The position numbers and the translations under genes were made by a program. This document shows positions 15,684 to 24,035 of a DNA stretch of 33,097 nt, piece by piece; position 1 is the stretch's first letter; each line of letters starts with the position of its first letter. Under the pieces are notes generated by a model. The model had not been told where the DNA came from and ran no database searches. It was given only the letters and a program-made list of their open reading frames with translations. The DNA comes from Clostridiales bacterium. GTDB lineage: Bacteria > Bacillota_E > Sulfobacillia > Sulfobacillales > JAIMBI01. The DNA lies in assembly GCA_027318915.1 (NCBI GenBank), contig DAHVOH010000034.1, forward strand, positions 1-33,097. The letters are read 5' to 3'.

Positions 15684-16991
15684 TCACAGCGCCAACAACC
15701 GCACGTCGTTGACGGTCGCCCAGGTCGCCGTCTTCCGCCATCGGTACAGCACGCGCTCCCGCGGACGGCCGAGCACCGTGATGGCGTCCGCTGTCTCCAC
15801 GAAGAGGGCCTCCTCCGACCCGACGCGGACGGGCCACACCGTCGGCTCCCCGCCGGGACGGGGCATTCGCGCCCCCGGCGGCAGCAGGCGCGCCAACAGC
15901 CGGAGGACCTTGTCGTTCCATCCCACCACCGGGGTGATGTCCCGCACGTCCGGAATCCCTCGCCCTCCCGCCGGGGCGGCGGAGAAACCCTCGGCGGTGC
16001 AAAACCCGCCGCTCGGCAGCTGTCCCGCCAGCAGCCTCTCCAGGCTGGCGGCCGGAATCTCGCGCTGGAGCGCCTCGTACGCCAGCAGGATGTCCGCCAT
16101 CGGAGCGATCCAGTGCGGATATTCGCCGACGGCCCCGTTGGCATACAGGATTTGCGGCCAACTGCCGTCCGCGTTCCGGCATCTGTCGAGGAAGCACAGA
16201 ATCTCCTCGGCGGCGTCCCGGTAGCGGCCGTCGGCCAGCATCCGCGCCCCCGTCACCAAGGGCGGCACGCACCGGGCATTGTAATAGGGGAAAAACCGGC
16301 CGTCGCCCCGGCCGCCGTTCGGGGCCCATTGATGAACGGCGCCCCGAAACCGTCCGCGGCGCACTTGACGGCGCAGGACATCGTCTAAGGCGGCCTCGGC
16401 ATAGGGCAGGTAGTTGCCTGGGCCGAACACCCGCTCCCACGACAAGAGGGCGTCCGCGATGGTGGCGGATTTGTTGGGGACCCTGCCCCCCCGCGGAGAC
16501 CCGTCGCGAAATCCGGACGCTCCGCCGGGATCCCACAGGGCGGCGATGATGTGGTCGAGGCTGCGCATAGCCGTTCGCCGCGCCGCGTCGGGCTGGTCGA
16601 GGAGAGTTCCGGCGGCGATGAGACCATGCGTCGCCGCGGCCTCATGGGGGGTCCCGAGACCGCCCGGATTGGATTCGAAGCGCGATTTAGGATAACTGCC
16701 GTCCAGGCCCTGGCCGCGCATCAAGTCGCCGGCGGCGGCGGCGACGCGACCGCCAAACGCGTCTTGGGGGGTCTTCTCTGCCAAATCGGCATAGCCCAGC
16801 AGAATGCCCTCATAACGCCAGTCCAGCGCCGGGCCGGCAAACTGATAGCAGGTGTCCCACCAGTGCACGACCGGACCGGCGTACCCCGACGGTTGTCGCA
16901 TCGTCTGCAGCCAACCGTCGAGATTGACGAGAGCCTCCGCCAGCCGGTCTGCGAGCCCGGCCGCCGGCCGGGGTGCACGCTCAGAGGACAT
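15684..16991 (-). CDS. Alpha/alpha-toroid protein (glycoside hydrolase/lyase-like)
   Basis: A 435-aa soluble protein with no signal peptide. The sequence is a series of amphipathic helix pairs broken by Gly/Pro/Trp loops: DTCYQFAGPALDWRYEGILLGYADLAEK, GLDGSYPKSRFESNPGG, HEAAATHGLIAAGTLL, SATIADALLSWERVF, ADGSWPQILYANGAVGEYPHWI, and ADILLAYEALQ. This pattern is that of (alpha/alpha)6/7 barrels found in unsaturated-uronyl hydrolases, polysaccharide lyases and terpene cyclases. D/W/H-rich loops suggest a carbohydrate cleft, but no specific catalytic set is clear. The ATG (16991) lies 11 bases inside the preceding gene, so it is translationally coupled to it. A role in trimming or epimerising a cytoplasmic glycan is possible; I cannot assign a GH or PL family. 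Confidence 0.55.
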   Translation of the reverse strand: MSSERAPRPAAGLADRLAEALVNLDGWLQTMRQPSGYAGPVVHWWDTCYQFAGPALDWRYEGILLGYADLAEKTPQDAFGGRVAAAAGDLMRGQGLDGSYPKSRFESNPGGLGTPHEAAATHGLIAAGTLLDQPDAARRTAMRSLDHIIAALWDPGGASGFRDGSPRGGRVPNKSATIADALLSWERVFGPGNYLPYAEAALDDVLRRQVRRGRFRGAVHQWAPNGGRGDGRFFPYYNARCVPPLVTGARMLADGRYRDAAEEILCFLDRCRNADGSWPQILYANGAVGEYPHWIAPMADILLAYEALQREIPAASLERLLAGQLPSGGFCTAEGFSAAPAGGRGIPDVRDITPVVGWNDKVLRLLARLLPPGARMPRPGGEPTVWPVRVGSEEALFVETADAITVLGRPRERVLYRWRKTATWATVNDVRLLAL

Positions 16992-17508
16992 CGGTGTCGG
17001 TGGTCCACGCCAATACGACGTAGGACGACAAGGCGGGCCGATCGCTCACGTAGGTGCGGCGCACAGCCTGAATGGCCCGGTCCTGCCAGTCGGGCCGGCC
17101 CAGGCAGCCGAACGCCCGCATGGCCGCCCCGTAGATGCGCGTCTTCCAGGGATACACATACAGGGTGCGGCTGGCCAATCCGCGTGCGGCGGTGGCGCCG
17201 TACCGCCGCCGCCAGGCGTTTACGCCGGCGGTGATGACATACAGGTGATCGGCCGCCACGGGCGGTGACGGGCGGGGCGAAAACCAGGCCACCGCCGTGC
17301 CGCCCTGTCCGGGCGTGTTGCCCGACAGGGGGAGTCGGGCTTCGACGGCGCGCTGGGTGGGCTCATCCCCGACGGTCACCAGCAGGTGATCCACATCGTG
17401 TCCTTCCGCATCGGCAAACACCCAGTCCAGGGCGATCCGCACCGCCCGATCCGGCAGCCAGTGAGCGCGTCGATCCGCCGTCGGGTCGCGGTGCACGGAC
17501 ACCTTCAT
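16981..17508 (-). CDS. Hypothetical 175-aa protein coupled to toroid gene
   Basis: I do not recognise a family. The product is soluble and has no signal peptide or membrane helix. It contains alternating strand-like stretches (DHLLVTVGD, AVAWFSPRPSPP, DHLYVITAGVNAW, SRTLYVYPWKT) and a Cys/Trp-rich helix (AMRAFGCLGRPDWQDRAI), suggesting an alpha/beta domain. The ATG at 17508 has GGGGGC eight bases upstream. It is 30 bases after the response regulator stop and overlaps the toroid gene by 11 bases, which suggests equal synthesis and possibly a complex with it. It may be specific to this cluster type. Confidence is in the gene, not in a function. Confidence 0.7.
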   Translation of the reverse strand: MKVSVHRDPTADRRAHWLPDRAVRIALDWVFADAEGHDVDHLLVTVGDEPTQRAVEARLPLSGNTPGQGGTAVAWFSPRPSPPVAADHLYVITAGVNAWRRRYGATAARGLASRTLYVYPWKTRIYGAAMRAFGCLGRPDWQDRAIQAVRRTYVSDRPALSSYVVLAWTTDTDVL

Positions 17509-17538
17509 CCTCGATCGCCCCCACGCTTCTGATTTCCC

Positions 17539-18270
17539 TCAGGCCAGGTGCCGCGAACGCTGCTCAAAGGGGTTCACTTTGTACCCGCGGCCGCGAACCG
17601 TCACCACGTAGCTGGGCCGGGCCGGATTGGGCTCGATTTTCTTGCGCAGATTGCTGATGTGCACCTGAATGCTGCGCGCGTCTCCGCAGTCCGGCTGCCG
17701 CCACAGCCACTGGAAGAGCTCCGAGCTGGTGACCACGTGACCCGGCTTCCTGGCCAGGGCCACCAGCAGCCGGTACTCGGTGCGGGTCAGACTCACGACG
17801 TCGCCCCCTTTGGTGACGACGTCGCTGGCCACGTCAATCTCCACGTCGCGAAATTTGATGACGGCGGTGCGATTGGCACCCGCCCACGCATAGCGCCGCG
17901 TCTGCGCCGACAGCTTGGCCGCCAGGCGGGGTCGCTTGACGGGAAGAATGAGGTAGTCGTCAGCCCCGCACATGAGCGCCGCCAGGGCTGTCGGGTCATC
18001 CTCGCGCGCCGTCACCAGAATCAAGGGAATGTCGTGGTTCTCCCGAAACCCGATGCACCAGCGGGCCAACTCCGCTCCCTGACCGGCCACATCCAACAGC
18101 ACCGCCACCGGATCTTCGGCTCTGACGGCGGCCTCCAAACTGTCGCGGGCCACCGGGCACGGCTGATATCCCGACTCCGCCAGATGTGCACACAAAATGC
18201 CCCGCGTCAGCGGGTCCGGTTCGACGACGACGACCCGTTCCACGTATAGACCTGATTGCGCAGCCTTCAC
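17539..18270 (-). CDS. Orphan OmpR/PhoB-type response regulator
   Basis: A 243-aa transcription regulator with an N-terminal receiver domain and C-terminal winged helix. The receiver has acidic residues E17 and D19, the phospho-acceptor D60, T86 and K111, so it can probably be phosphorylated; E17 replaces the usual first Asp of the acidic pair. The C-terminal half (from about 140) is a trans_reg_C domain with LTRTEYRLLVALARKPGHVVT and the DNA-recognition part around DARSIQVHISNLRKKIE, ending VVTVRGRGYKV. No histidine kinase is in the window. The start is a GTG preceded by GAGAGG. It heads a run of polysaccharide genes, so it may control them, and the AT-rich DNA upstream may hold its own promoter. 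Confidence 0.93.
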   Translation of the reverse strand: MKAAQSGLYVERVVVVEPDPLTRGILCAHLAESGYQPCPVARDSLEAAVRAEDPVAVLLDVAGQGAELARWCIGFRENHDIPLILVTAREDDPTALAALMCGADDYLILPVKRPRLAAKLSAQTRRYAWAGANRTAVIKFRDVEIDVASDVVTKGGDVVSLTRTEYRLLVALARKPGHVVTSSELFQWLWRQPDCGDARSIQVHISNLRKKIEPNPARPSYVVTVRGRGYKVNPFEQRSRHLA

Positions 18271-18373
18271 GCCCTCTCACTCCCATCGGCGGCAATATGG
18301 CATTTTCTGCCTGTTTAAGAGAGCTTTACGACCACCGCCCGCCAAAATCCTCCCAATATATGCCACCCTCACC
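18271..18373 (-). promoter_or_regulatory. AT-rich promoter region of the response regulator operon
   Basis: The 103 bases between the GT4 stop and the regulator start are clearly AT-richer than the rest. On the minus strand they contain TATATT (about 18356-18361), CGTAAAG (18324-18330) followed after 4 bases by CTTAAAC (five of seven positions alike, 11-base period), and CATATT nearer the gene. The direct-repeat spacing fits an OmpR-family site and hence autoregulation. No unambiguous -35/-10 pair can be chosen by eye. Confidence 0.45.
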
Positions 18374-19567
18374 CTAAGATCTGTTAAGCATTCCCGCGGG
18401 GCGTCCCGATCCGGCGGGAAGTCCCCGGTCCCGTCGCCGCGATGCTCGACAGCGTTTGTACAGCGCGTCCAATTGGTCGGCCACGCGCTCCCAATCAAAC
18501 TCGCGGCGGACCCGCTCGAGGCCGGCTACACCCCAGCGGCTTCGTCTCTCCGCTCCGAGACGCCGCATGGCCTCCAGCGCTTCCGCGAGCTGTCGGGCAT
18601 CCCCCGCGCCCACCAAGAGCCCGTCGACCCCGGGCCGCACCAGGGTGCGCACGCCGGGCAGGGACGTGGCCACGACCGGTGTGGCGCAGGCCAGGGACTC
18701 TATCAGGACCAACCCGAACGATTCGGTCGAGGTCGAGGCCAGCACGGTCACGTCGGCCGCGCTGTACACGGCCGCCAGTTCGGCGGGCGCGCGCTCGCCC
18801 AGGAATCGCACCCGGGAGGCGACGCCGGCCCGACGCGCATAGGCGGTCAAGAGGGGACGCCGGTCGCCGTCGCCGGCAATCACCAGGAGCGCGTCGCCGT
18901 CCACAGCACCGACCGCGTCGATGAGGCCCTCCACATTCTTGAATTGGTGCGCGCGATCCAGATTGCCCACGAACAGGACCACGAACGCCCCCTCATCCAG
19001 GCCCAGGCTCCGACGGCTCGCCGTCCGCGACCGGGGATGGAACAGCCGGGTGTCCACGCCGTGCGGCACCACCTGCACATGTGGCCAGCGACCCAACTCC
19101 GCGCGCCGGTAATCCTCGCTCACGGCCACGATGCTGTCGACCCGGGCCAGCAACCACGGCTCGACGACCCGGGTGTAGGCCCGAAAGACGCTGTCGCGGA
19201 GCCGGTCGGGGGTGCGAAGCCGGTTGTGATACGTGAGCACCACCGGGATGCCCCGACGTCGGCCCGCCTGCAGCGCCGGTTCCGCCCCGCCGACGAACGG
19301 GTAGTGGATGTGAATGATGTCGAAGTTCAAAAGCCACGGCGTCCACCCAACACTCCAGCTGGCATTGCCCCAGCGCACCGCGGGACGGAGACGCCGGATG
19401 GCAAAGGGCAGCGGTCCCCCGGCCGCCCCCGGCTCCGCGGCGGGCGTGGCGACCGCGACCCGGTGGCCGCGCGCCGCCTGCGTCAGCGCGGTCTGGAACA
19501 CCACCTGGCCGGTGCCTCCGCGATAGGGTGGAAAGGTCGCCGTGACATGAACGATGCGCACACCCAT
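18374..19567 (-). CDS. Glycosyltransferase family 4 (GT-B)
   Basis: A 397-aa GT4 enzyme. The N-terminus has VRIVHVTATFPPYRGGTGQVV with the Gly-rich acceptor loop, then IIHIHYPFVGGAEPAL, VLTYHNRL, IVAVSEDYRRAEL and VVPHGVDTRLFHP. The C-terminal domain has LFVGNLDRAHQFKNVEGLIDAV, LLVIAGDGDRRPLL and the EX7E motif at E282/E290 (ESFGLVLIESLACATPVVAT). This motif spelling is common in mannosyl- and galactosyl-transferases of the GT4 CAZy family. The ATG at 19567 directly abuts GGAGGG, so an in-frame GTG six bases further on (19561) is more likely the real start. It is upstream of the response regulator on the same strand with a 103-bp gap, and divergent from the aldo/keto reductase. Confidence 0.92.
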   Translation of the reverse strand: MGVRIVHVTATFPPYRGGTGQVVFQTALTQAARGHRVAVATPAAEPGAAGGPLPFAIRRLRPAVRWGNASWSVGWTPWLLNFDIIHIHYPFVGGAEPALQAGRRRGIPVVLTYHNRLRTPDRLRDSVFRAYTRVVEPWLLARVDSIVAVSEDYRRAELGRWPHVQVVPHGVDTRLFHPRSRTASRRSLGLDEGAFVVLFVGNLDRAHQFKNVEGLIDAVGAVDGDALLVIAGDGDRRPLLTAYARRAGVASRVRFLGERAPAELAAVYSAADVTVLASTSTESFGLVLIESLACATPVVATSLPGVRTLVRPGVDGLLVGAGDARQLAEALEAMRRLGAERRSRWGVAGLERVRREFDWERVADQLDALYKRCRASRRRDRGLPAGSGRPAGMLNRS

Positions 19568-19573
19568 CCCTCC
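19568..19573 (-). promoter_or_regulatory. Ribosome binding site that favours a GTG start at 19561
   Basis: The minus-strand GGAGGG (19568-19573) touches the ATG at 19567 and cannot serve it, but it is six bases from the in-frame GTG at 19559-19561. This argues that the protein begins with VRIVHVTATF, two residues later than the ATG. Confidence 0.5.
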
Positions 19574-19914
19574 GCCGGGGTGTTCGCGCCCACGCGGCCG
19601 TCGGCTGCCTTGGTCAGCCAATCTTTAACCGGGGCGCCTGCCGGCGACAGCCGGTCGGGTCGGCCGCCTTATCCGCGCGCAGGCCGACCGGCGGCCCTTC
19701 CCGCGGCAGAGCGCCATCCCGGCAGCCAGGAACCCGCCGCCCGGGCGGCGAAGCTGAGGAAGCGGCACCGGGCCGGCCACCCTTCGGACCGACCTCCACT
19801 CGTCCCCCGGCGGCGGCCGAGTGCCGTGAGCCTTCGCGGGAACGGGACACCCGTGAGAGAATGGAACCGACCCGCGCCGCCTAGCCGGCCCCCGTGAGAG
19901 GGAGGAGTCGCCGC
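19568..19914. other. 347-bp divergent intergenic region with inverted repeat
   Basis: No gene is apparent in this gap between the GT4 gene (-) and the aldo/keto reductase (+). It is as GC-rich as coding DNA but the frames show only Arg/Pro/Gly-rich shadow peptides. An 8-bp inverted repeat GGTCGGCC (19658-19665) / GGCCGACC (19682-19689) with a 16-base loop is the clearest structure; an alternative 9-bp pairing uses GCCGGTCGG upstream. AATCTTTAAC near 19620-19629 is the only AT-rich spot. The plus-strand gene has a strong GGGAGGAG site at 19899-19906. Confidence 0.45.
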
Positions 19915-20841
19915 ATGCGTGTTGTGCGCCTCTACGATGGGGTGGAAGTGCCCGTCATCGGTCAGGGCACCTGGGGCTTTGGCGCGGACCCCGCGCGCCG
20001 CGCCCAGGAAGTCCGAACGTTGCAGGCGGGGTTGGACGCGGGCCTCAGTCTGATTGACACCGCCCAGTACTACGCGGCCGGCGGATCGGAACGGGTGGTG
20101 GGCGCGGCCATCGCCGCCAACCGCGCGGGCGCGTTCGTGGTCACCAAGGTCTGGCCCCGCATGACGACGGCGGCCGCCGTCCGCGACAGTGTCCACGCCT
20201 CGCTCCGCCGCCTGGGCAGTGACTATGTGGACGCGGTCTTGATGCATTGGCCGTCCCACGGCCTGCCGGCCGAGGTATGGGCGCCGCCCCTGCTGGCACT
20301 TCAGGCCTCGGGCGCCGTGCGCTATCTCGGCGTCAGCAATTTCTCGACCCGCTGGCTGGAGGAGGCGCTCGGGGCGCTGGGCCCGGAGCGGATGCTCGCC
20401 TTCCACCAGCTGCCCTACCATCTGGCCGACCGCCGCCTCGAGCGCTCGCTGCTGGCCCACAACGCGCAGCGGCGCATCGTCACCATGGCCTACAGCCCGC
20501 TGGGCCATCGCGGGCCGGCCCGGCTGCCCGGACGCGACGTCGTCGCCGAGGTGGCGCGCCGCCGGCAGGTCAGCGCGGCGCAGGTCCTGCTGAACTGGGT
20601 GGTGCGATCCGGCAACGTGGTGGCCATCCCCAAGGCCTCCTCCCCCGCCCATGCGCAAGACAACGCGGCGGCCGGCGACTGGGTGCTCAGCCCCGACGAG
20701 GTGGCGCGTCTGGATGCGGCGTGTCCGCCCTCCCGGGGAGAATTCACGCCGCTGGTTCCTCCGTACGCGGGGGTCTTCCGTCTGGCGTTCTGGCTCGAAC
20801 GACGCGCGCACGGCCGTCAGGCCGACGGGGACCGGCCCTGA
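19915..20841 (+). CDS. Aldo/keto reductase
   Basis: A 308-aa AKR-family TIM barrel of normal size. The catalytic tetrad is complete: D48 (LIDTAQYY), Y53, K78 (VVTKVWP) and H111 (VLMHWP). The C-terminal part has VRYLGVSNFSTRWL, AYSPLGHRG, AQVLLNWVVRSGNVVAIPKASSPAHAQDN, the NADPH-binding region. It would reduce an aldehyde or sugar carbonyl with NADPH. The ATG at 19915 has GGGAGGAG eight bases upstream; an in-frame GTG at 19894 adds only seven basic residues and has no site of its own. It is a single gene; only 20 bases separate it from the converging alpha-mannosidase gene. The loss of the Gly-Asn in the usual 'YGnG.sE' (here YAAGGSE) is a minor variation. Confidence 0.93.
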   Translation: MRVVRLYDGVEVPVIGQGTWGFGADPARRAQEVRTLQAGLDAGLSLIDTAQYYAAGGSERVVGAAIAANRAGAFVVTKVWPRMTTAAAVRDSVHASLRRLGSDYVDAVLMHWPSHGLPAEVWAPPLLALQASGAVRYLGVSNFSTRWLEEALGALGPERMLAFHQLPYHLADRRLERSLLAHNAQRRIVTMAYSPLGHRGPARLPGRDVVAEVARRRQVSAAQVLLNWVVRSGNVVAIPKASSPAHAQDNAAAGDWVLSPDEVARLDAACPPSRGEFTPLVPPYAGVFRLAFWLERRAHGRQADGDRP

Positions 20842-20861
20842 CGGCCGGCCCGGCCCGCCTT

Positions 20862-23800
20862 TCACCCGGCGAGCGGATCCAGGCGGGCAATGACCAGACC
20901 ATGGGGACGATATTCCACATCAAAGGTCCCCGTCCCCGGGGACAGGCGCACGGGGCCCGCCTCATCGCCCATCGCTTCGGTCACCAGGTCGGCCGCGCCG
21001 GCGCGCGCCAGCGCCCAGGGCACGGTCAGTCGCGCGCATCCGGACGCTCCGTGGGTCTCGCCCAGGTACAGCATGATCCCCTGCCCGTCCTCCGTCGGCT
21101 TGAATCCCATCACCCACAGGTTGGGCGGCAGACCGGCCACCGGCGCTCGCGGCGCGAAGGTGCGCCCCAAGGTCCGGACCGTCACGGTGGGCATGCTCCA
21201 CGCATGCGCCCGCGGCAGCACGCCCCCCGCGCGCCAGTCCCCGTCGTGGGGCCAGAGCAGCAGCCTTACGGGTGCCGGCCGCACGTCGGCGGCGGGATCC
21301 GGGTAGAGCGGCGCGGTGGAAATCGTCACGCCGATCCGGCCGCCGTCCACCGAATGGCCGAACCGGCCGTCGTTGATGAGGGCAAGGCCCCGGCCCGCCT
21401 CGCTCAGGTCGACAAATCGATGCGCCACCCATTCGAAACGCGCCGCGTCCTCTGGCCCGCCGGGCTCGGTGGGACGGCTCACGGTGCCGTAGAGCGTTTC
21501 CGCCTCCGCCCGCGGCGCCGTCAGAACCGTGGGGACCTCGTAGCGGAGCATCAGATGCCGGTCATGCACCTCCGGCGCCAATTCCACGCCGACCCCGCCG
21601 TGCCGCTTGTCGATGACGATCCGCTCCTCCACCCACGACGCCCCGGCGCGATGCCGGAGCCCCACCACGGCGCGATAGGCGCCGTCTTCCAGCAGGACGG
21701 GCGCCTCGTGCGCCCAGGCGACCGGATTGCGCCGATAGTTCCGGTCCACTTCCCACGCGTCAAATAGACTCGGATGGTTGTAGAAGCCGACGACGCCGGC
21801 CGTCTGGGCCAGGAGCTCGCGCCCGCGCCAGGTCAGGGAGCAGATTCCCCCCGCCCTCACCGTCGCCGTGCCGTCCGCCCACGCCACGGTGAAAGGCTCC
21901 GCCAGCGGCCGGGCGACGGGAGGCGGCGCCGGGTCAGCCGGCGCCAGCGCGTAGCCGGCCGCCCCCAGAGCCGGCGTCGCGGGCAGGGCCACCACCTGCC
22001 GGCCGTCCCACGTCGGCTCCGACGCGATACCCTCCCCGTCGAGGATGATCCGGAACGGATCGCCAGCAGTCACCGTCACCAGCCGCGGGGGCGCCTCCAC
22101 GCCGGCCGGATTCAGGACCAGCAGCAGCGGCCCGTCCGGCGGGCCCGCCAGAGCGGCGGCGATATCCTGCTGGTGGGCGTCCAGCGCCGCCGTCAGGATC
22201 GCGTGGTCCCGCTCCCAATCTTCGTACACCGGACCGATGGCGGATCCGGGGAGGATGTCGTGAAACTGGTTGGCCAAGAGCCGCGTCCATAGCGCCTGCC
22301 AACTGCCCCGTTCCCCCAGCCACGTCCGCCAGGCCTCCACCGCCACCAGCCGCGACTCCAGCCGCCGCATCTCCCGCTTCACCCGCGTCTGCGTGGTGAA
22401 GACGCCGCGGTGAAACTCCAGATACAGCTCGCCCCGGTACCGCGGCAGGCCGTCTTCGGCGTCGGCCGCCACCCTCAGTTGGTCGGGGCCGCCCAGGACA
22501 ATCTCCGGCAGTCCGGGAAGCTCCCGGTACCGCGTCAGGCGCTCCAGCATGCCGGCGTCCGGGCCCCCGCCACCATCGCCCTGGCCGAAGGTGTACAGCA
22601 CCTGATCCCGTTGCCCGCCCTCGGCCTGATAGCGGTCCCAGGCCTCGCGGATATTGGCCACCGTCGCCGACCCGTTGTATCCCCCCGCGCACTGGCCGAA
22701 GATGTGCGCCTGAACACGGGTCCCGTCGGGGCCCACCCACCAGAAGTCCTTGTACGGAAACACCGTGGTGTCGTTCCAGTTGATCTTGGTGGTGACCAAC
22801 AGATCCACACCGGCGGCGCCCAGCAGGGTCGGCAGCGGGGCCGCAAATCCAAAGGTGTCGGGCAGAAAGGCCACCGGGGCCACCCGACCCGCCAGACGAT
22901 GAAATTCCCGGAACGTATACGCCAAGTGACGCAGGTAAGAGGCGGCCTGGGGCAGCTGCCCGTCTGACTCGACCCAAAAGGCGCCCAGCGGCAGGATCCG
23001 GCCCTCCCGGGCCCGGCGGGCCGCGCGGCCGGCCAACTCGGGCGCGTCGTCGCGGGCCGATTGCCACATGGCCGGACTGGACATGCCATACACCCACTCC
23101 GGGTAGCGATCCAACAGCGCGGTCTGGCTGGCCAGCGTCCGCACCACTTTGCGACGGCTGTCGGCCACGCGCCAGAGCCAGGCCCAGTCGATGTGGGCGT
23201 GGCCCATGGCCACAATCCGGCCCGGGCTCTTCGGGTAGCGGCCCGACAGCCAGGCACGGACCGCCGCCAGACGCAGAGCCGCTTCCTGAATGCGTCCGGT
23301 CAGCAGCGCGGGCTCGATGGCGTTGAGCCCGTCCACCGCCTCCCCCCGGACGATGAGCGTTTGAAACAGCGCCTCGTCGTCGGCCCCGCCGCCGGTGCGG
23401 CGAAGCCATCCCCGCCAGGCGTCCGCATCCGCCGGCAGGTCGGTGAGGGGCTCAAGAGCCTGGGCCAAGCGGCCGGCCAATTCCCGCGCCCATGTCGCCG
23501 GGGTCTTGGCATCGCGCCCCCACTCGGCCAGGACGGCCAGATCCCAGGAGGCGGTCCACGCCACGGCGTCGACGGCGTGAAAGGCCACCGACCGGACGGC
23601 CGGCCGCTCGATGCGGCGGCCCATCAGCCCCTGGCGCGACAATTCCAGGACGAGGCTCACGGACCGCCCCGCGGGCAGATCCAGGTCCAGCCACGCGTGG
23701 GTGGGGTTGACGCCCCACACCGCCCTTTGGTCAATCCGCAACAGCGCCTCTCCGTCCAGGTCCAGAACGAGCCGCGGCCGGTCGACCGGCACGGTGGCCG

Positions 23801-23993
23801 TCAGTTCCAAGGTGGCGCGCTCCGCGCCGGCCTCCCCCCACGGGGCGCCGGGCTGATACGGGCCGGCCCGCCTGGCCCCGTCGGCTCCTTCGACCGCGAG
23901 GGTCCCGCTCCGGATCGGCCACCGGCCCCGCACCGCCCAGGTCCGCAGCGCTTCCACCCAAAAGTCCAGTCCCGTCCACCAGTGCCGATCCAT
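20862..23993 (-). CDS. GH38 alpha-mannosidase
   Basis: A 1043-aa protein with the full plan of bacterial GH38: an N-terminal beta domain (about 1-200), the catalytic domain, and a long C-terminal beta region. Zinc ligands are visible as H267 and D269 (GHAHIDWAWLW) and H528 (LYLEFHRGVFTTQ); D379 in FLPDTFGF is the expected nucleophile and fourth zinc ligand. FWVESDGQLPQAASYLRHLAY, TKINWNDTTVFPYKDFWW and FGQGDGGGGPDAGMLERL are further family signatures. It hydrolyses alpha-linked mannose. No signal peptide is seen, so it is cytoplasmic, in line with turnover of imported or internal mannosides. The ATG has GGGGAG at good spacing. It is the last gene of a five-gene minus-strand unit, 42 bases after the YihY gene. 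Confidence 0.95.
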   Translation of the reverse strand: MDRHWWTGLDFWVEALRTWAVRGRWPIRSGTLAVEGADGARRAGPYQPGAPWGEAGAERATLELTATVPVDRPRLVLDLDGEALLRIDQRAVWGVNPTHAWLDLDLPAGRSVSLVLELSRQGLMGRRIERPAVRSVAFHAVDAVAWTASWDLAVLAEWGRDAKTPATWARELAGRLAQALEPLTDLPADADAWRGWLRRTGGGADDEALFQTLIVRGEAVDGLNAIEPALLTGRIQEAALRLAAVRAWLSGRYPKSPGRIVAMGHAHIDWAWLWRVADSRRKVVRTLASQTALLDRYPEWVYGMSSPAMWQSARDDAPELAGRAARRAREGRILPLGAFWVESDGQLPQAASYLRHLAYTFREFHRLAGRVAPVAFLPDTFGFAAPLPTLLGAAGVDLLVTTKINWNDTTVFPYKDFWWVGPDGTRVQAHIFGQCAGGYNGSATVANIREAWDRYQAEGGQRDQVLYTFGQGDGGGGPDAGMLERLTRYRELPGLPEIVLGGPDQLRVAADAEDGLPRYRGELYLEFHRGVFTTQTRVKREMRRLESRLVAVEAWRTWLGERGSWQALWTRLLANQFHDILPGSAIGPVYEDWERDHAILTAALDAHQQDIAAALAGPPDGPLLLVLNPAGVEAPPRLVTVTAGDPFRIILDGEGIASEPTWDGRQVVALPATPALGAAGYALAPADPAPPPVARPLAEPFTVAWADGTATVRAGGICSLTWRGRELLAQTAGVVGFYNHPSLFDAWEVDRNYRRNPVAWAHEAPVLLEDGAYRAVVGLRHRAGASWVEERIVIDKRHGGVGVELAPEVHDRHLMLRYEVPTVLTAPRAEAETLYGTVSRPTEPGGPEDAARFEWVAHRFVDLSEAGRGLALINDGRFGHSVDGGRIGVTISTAPLYPDPAADVRPAPVRLLLWPHDGDWRAGGVLPRAHAWSMPTVTVRTLGRTFAPRAPVAGLPPNLWVMGFKPTEDGQGIMLYLGETHGASGCARLTVPWALARAGAADLVTEAMGDEAGPVRLSPGTGTFDVEYRPHGLVIARLDPLAG

Positions 23994-24035
23994 GCCGCTC
24001 CCCTTCCTGGCTCCGGCCGTCTGAGCGATTGCGCG

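Noticed and set aside
15629..16144. N-terminal extension of the flippase
   Set aside because: It overlaps the toroid gene on the same strand in another frame and is Arg/Ser/Pro-rich, whereas the MOP-type N-terminus begins soon after the ATG at 15628.
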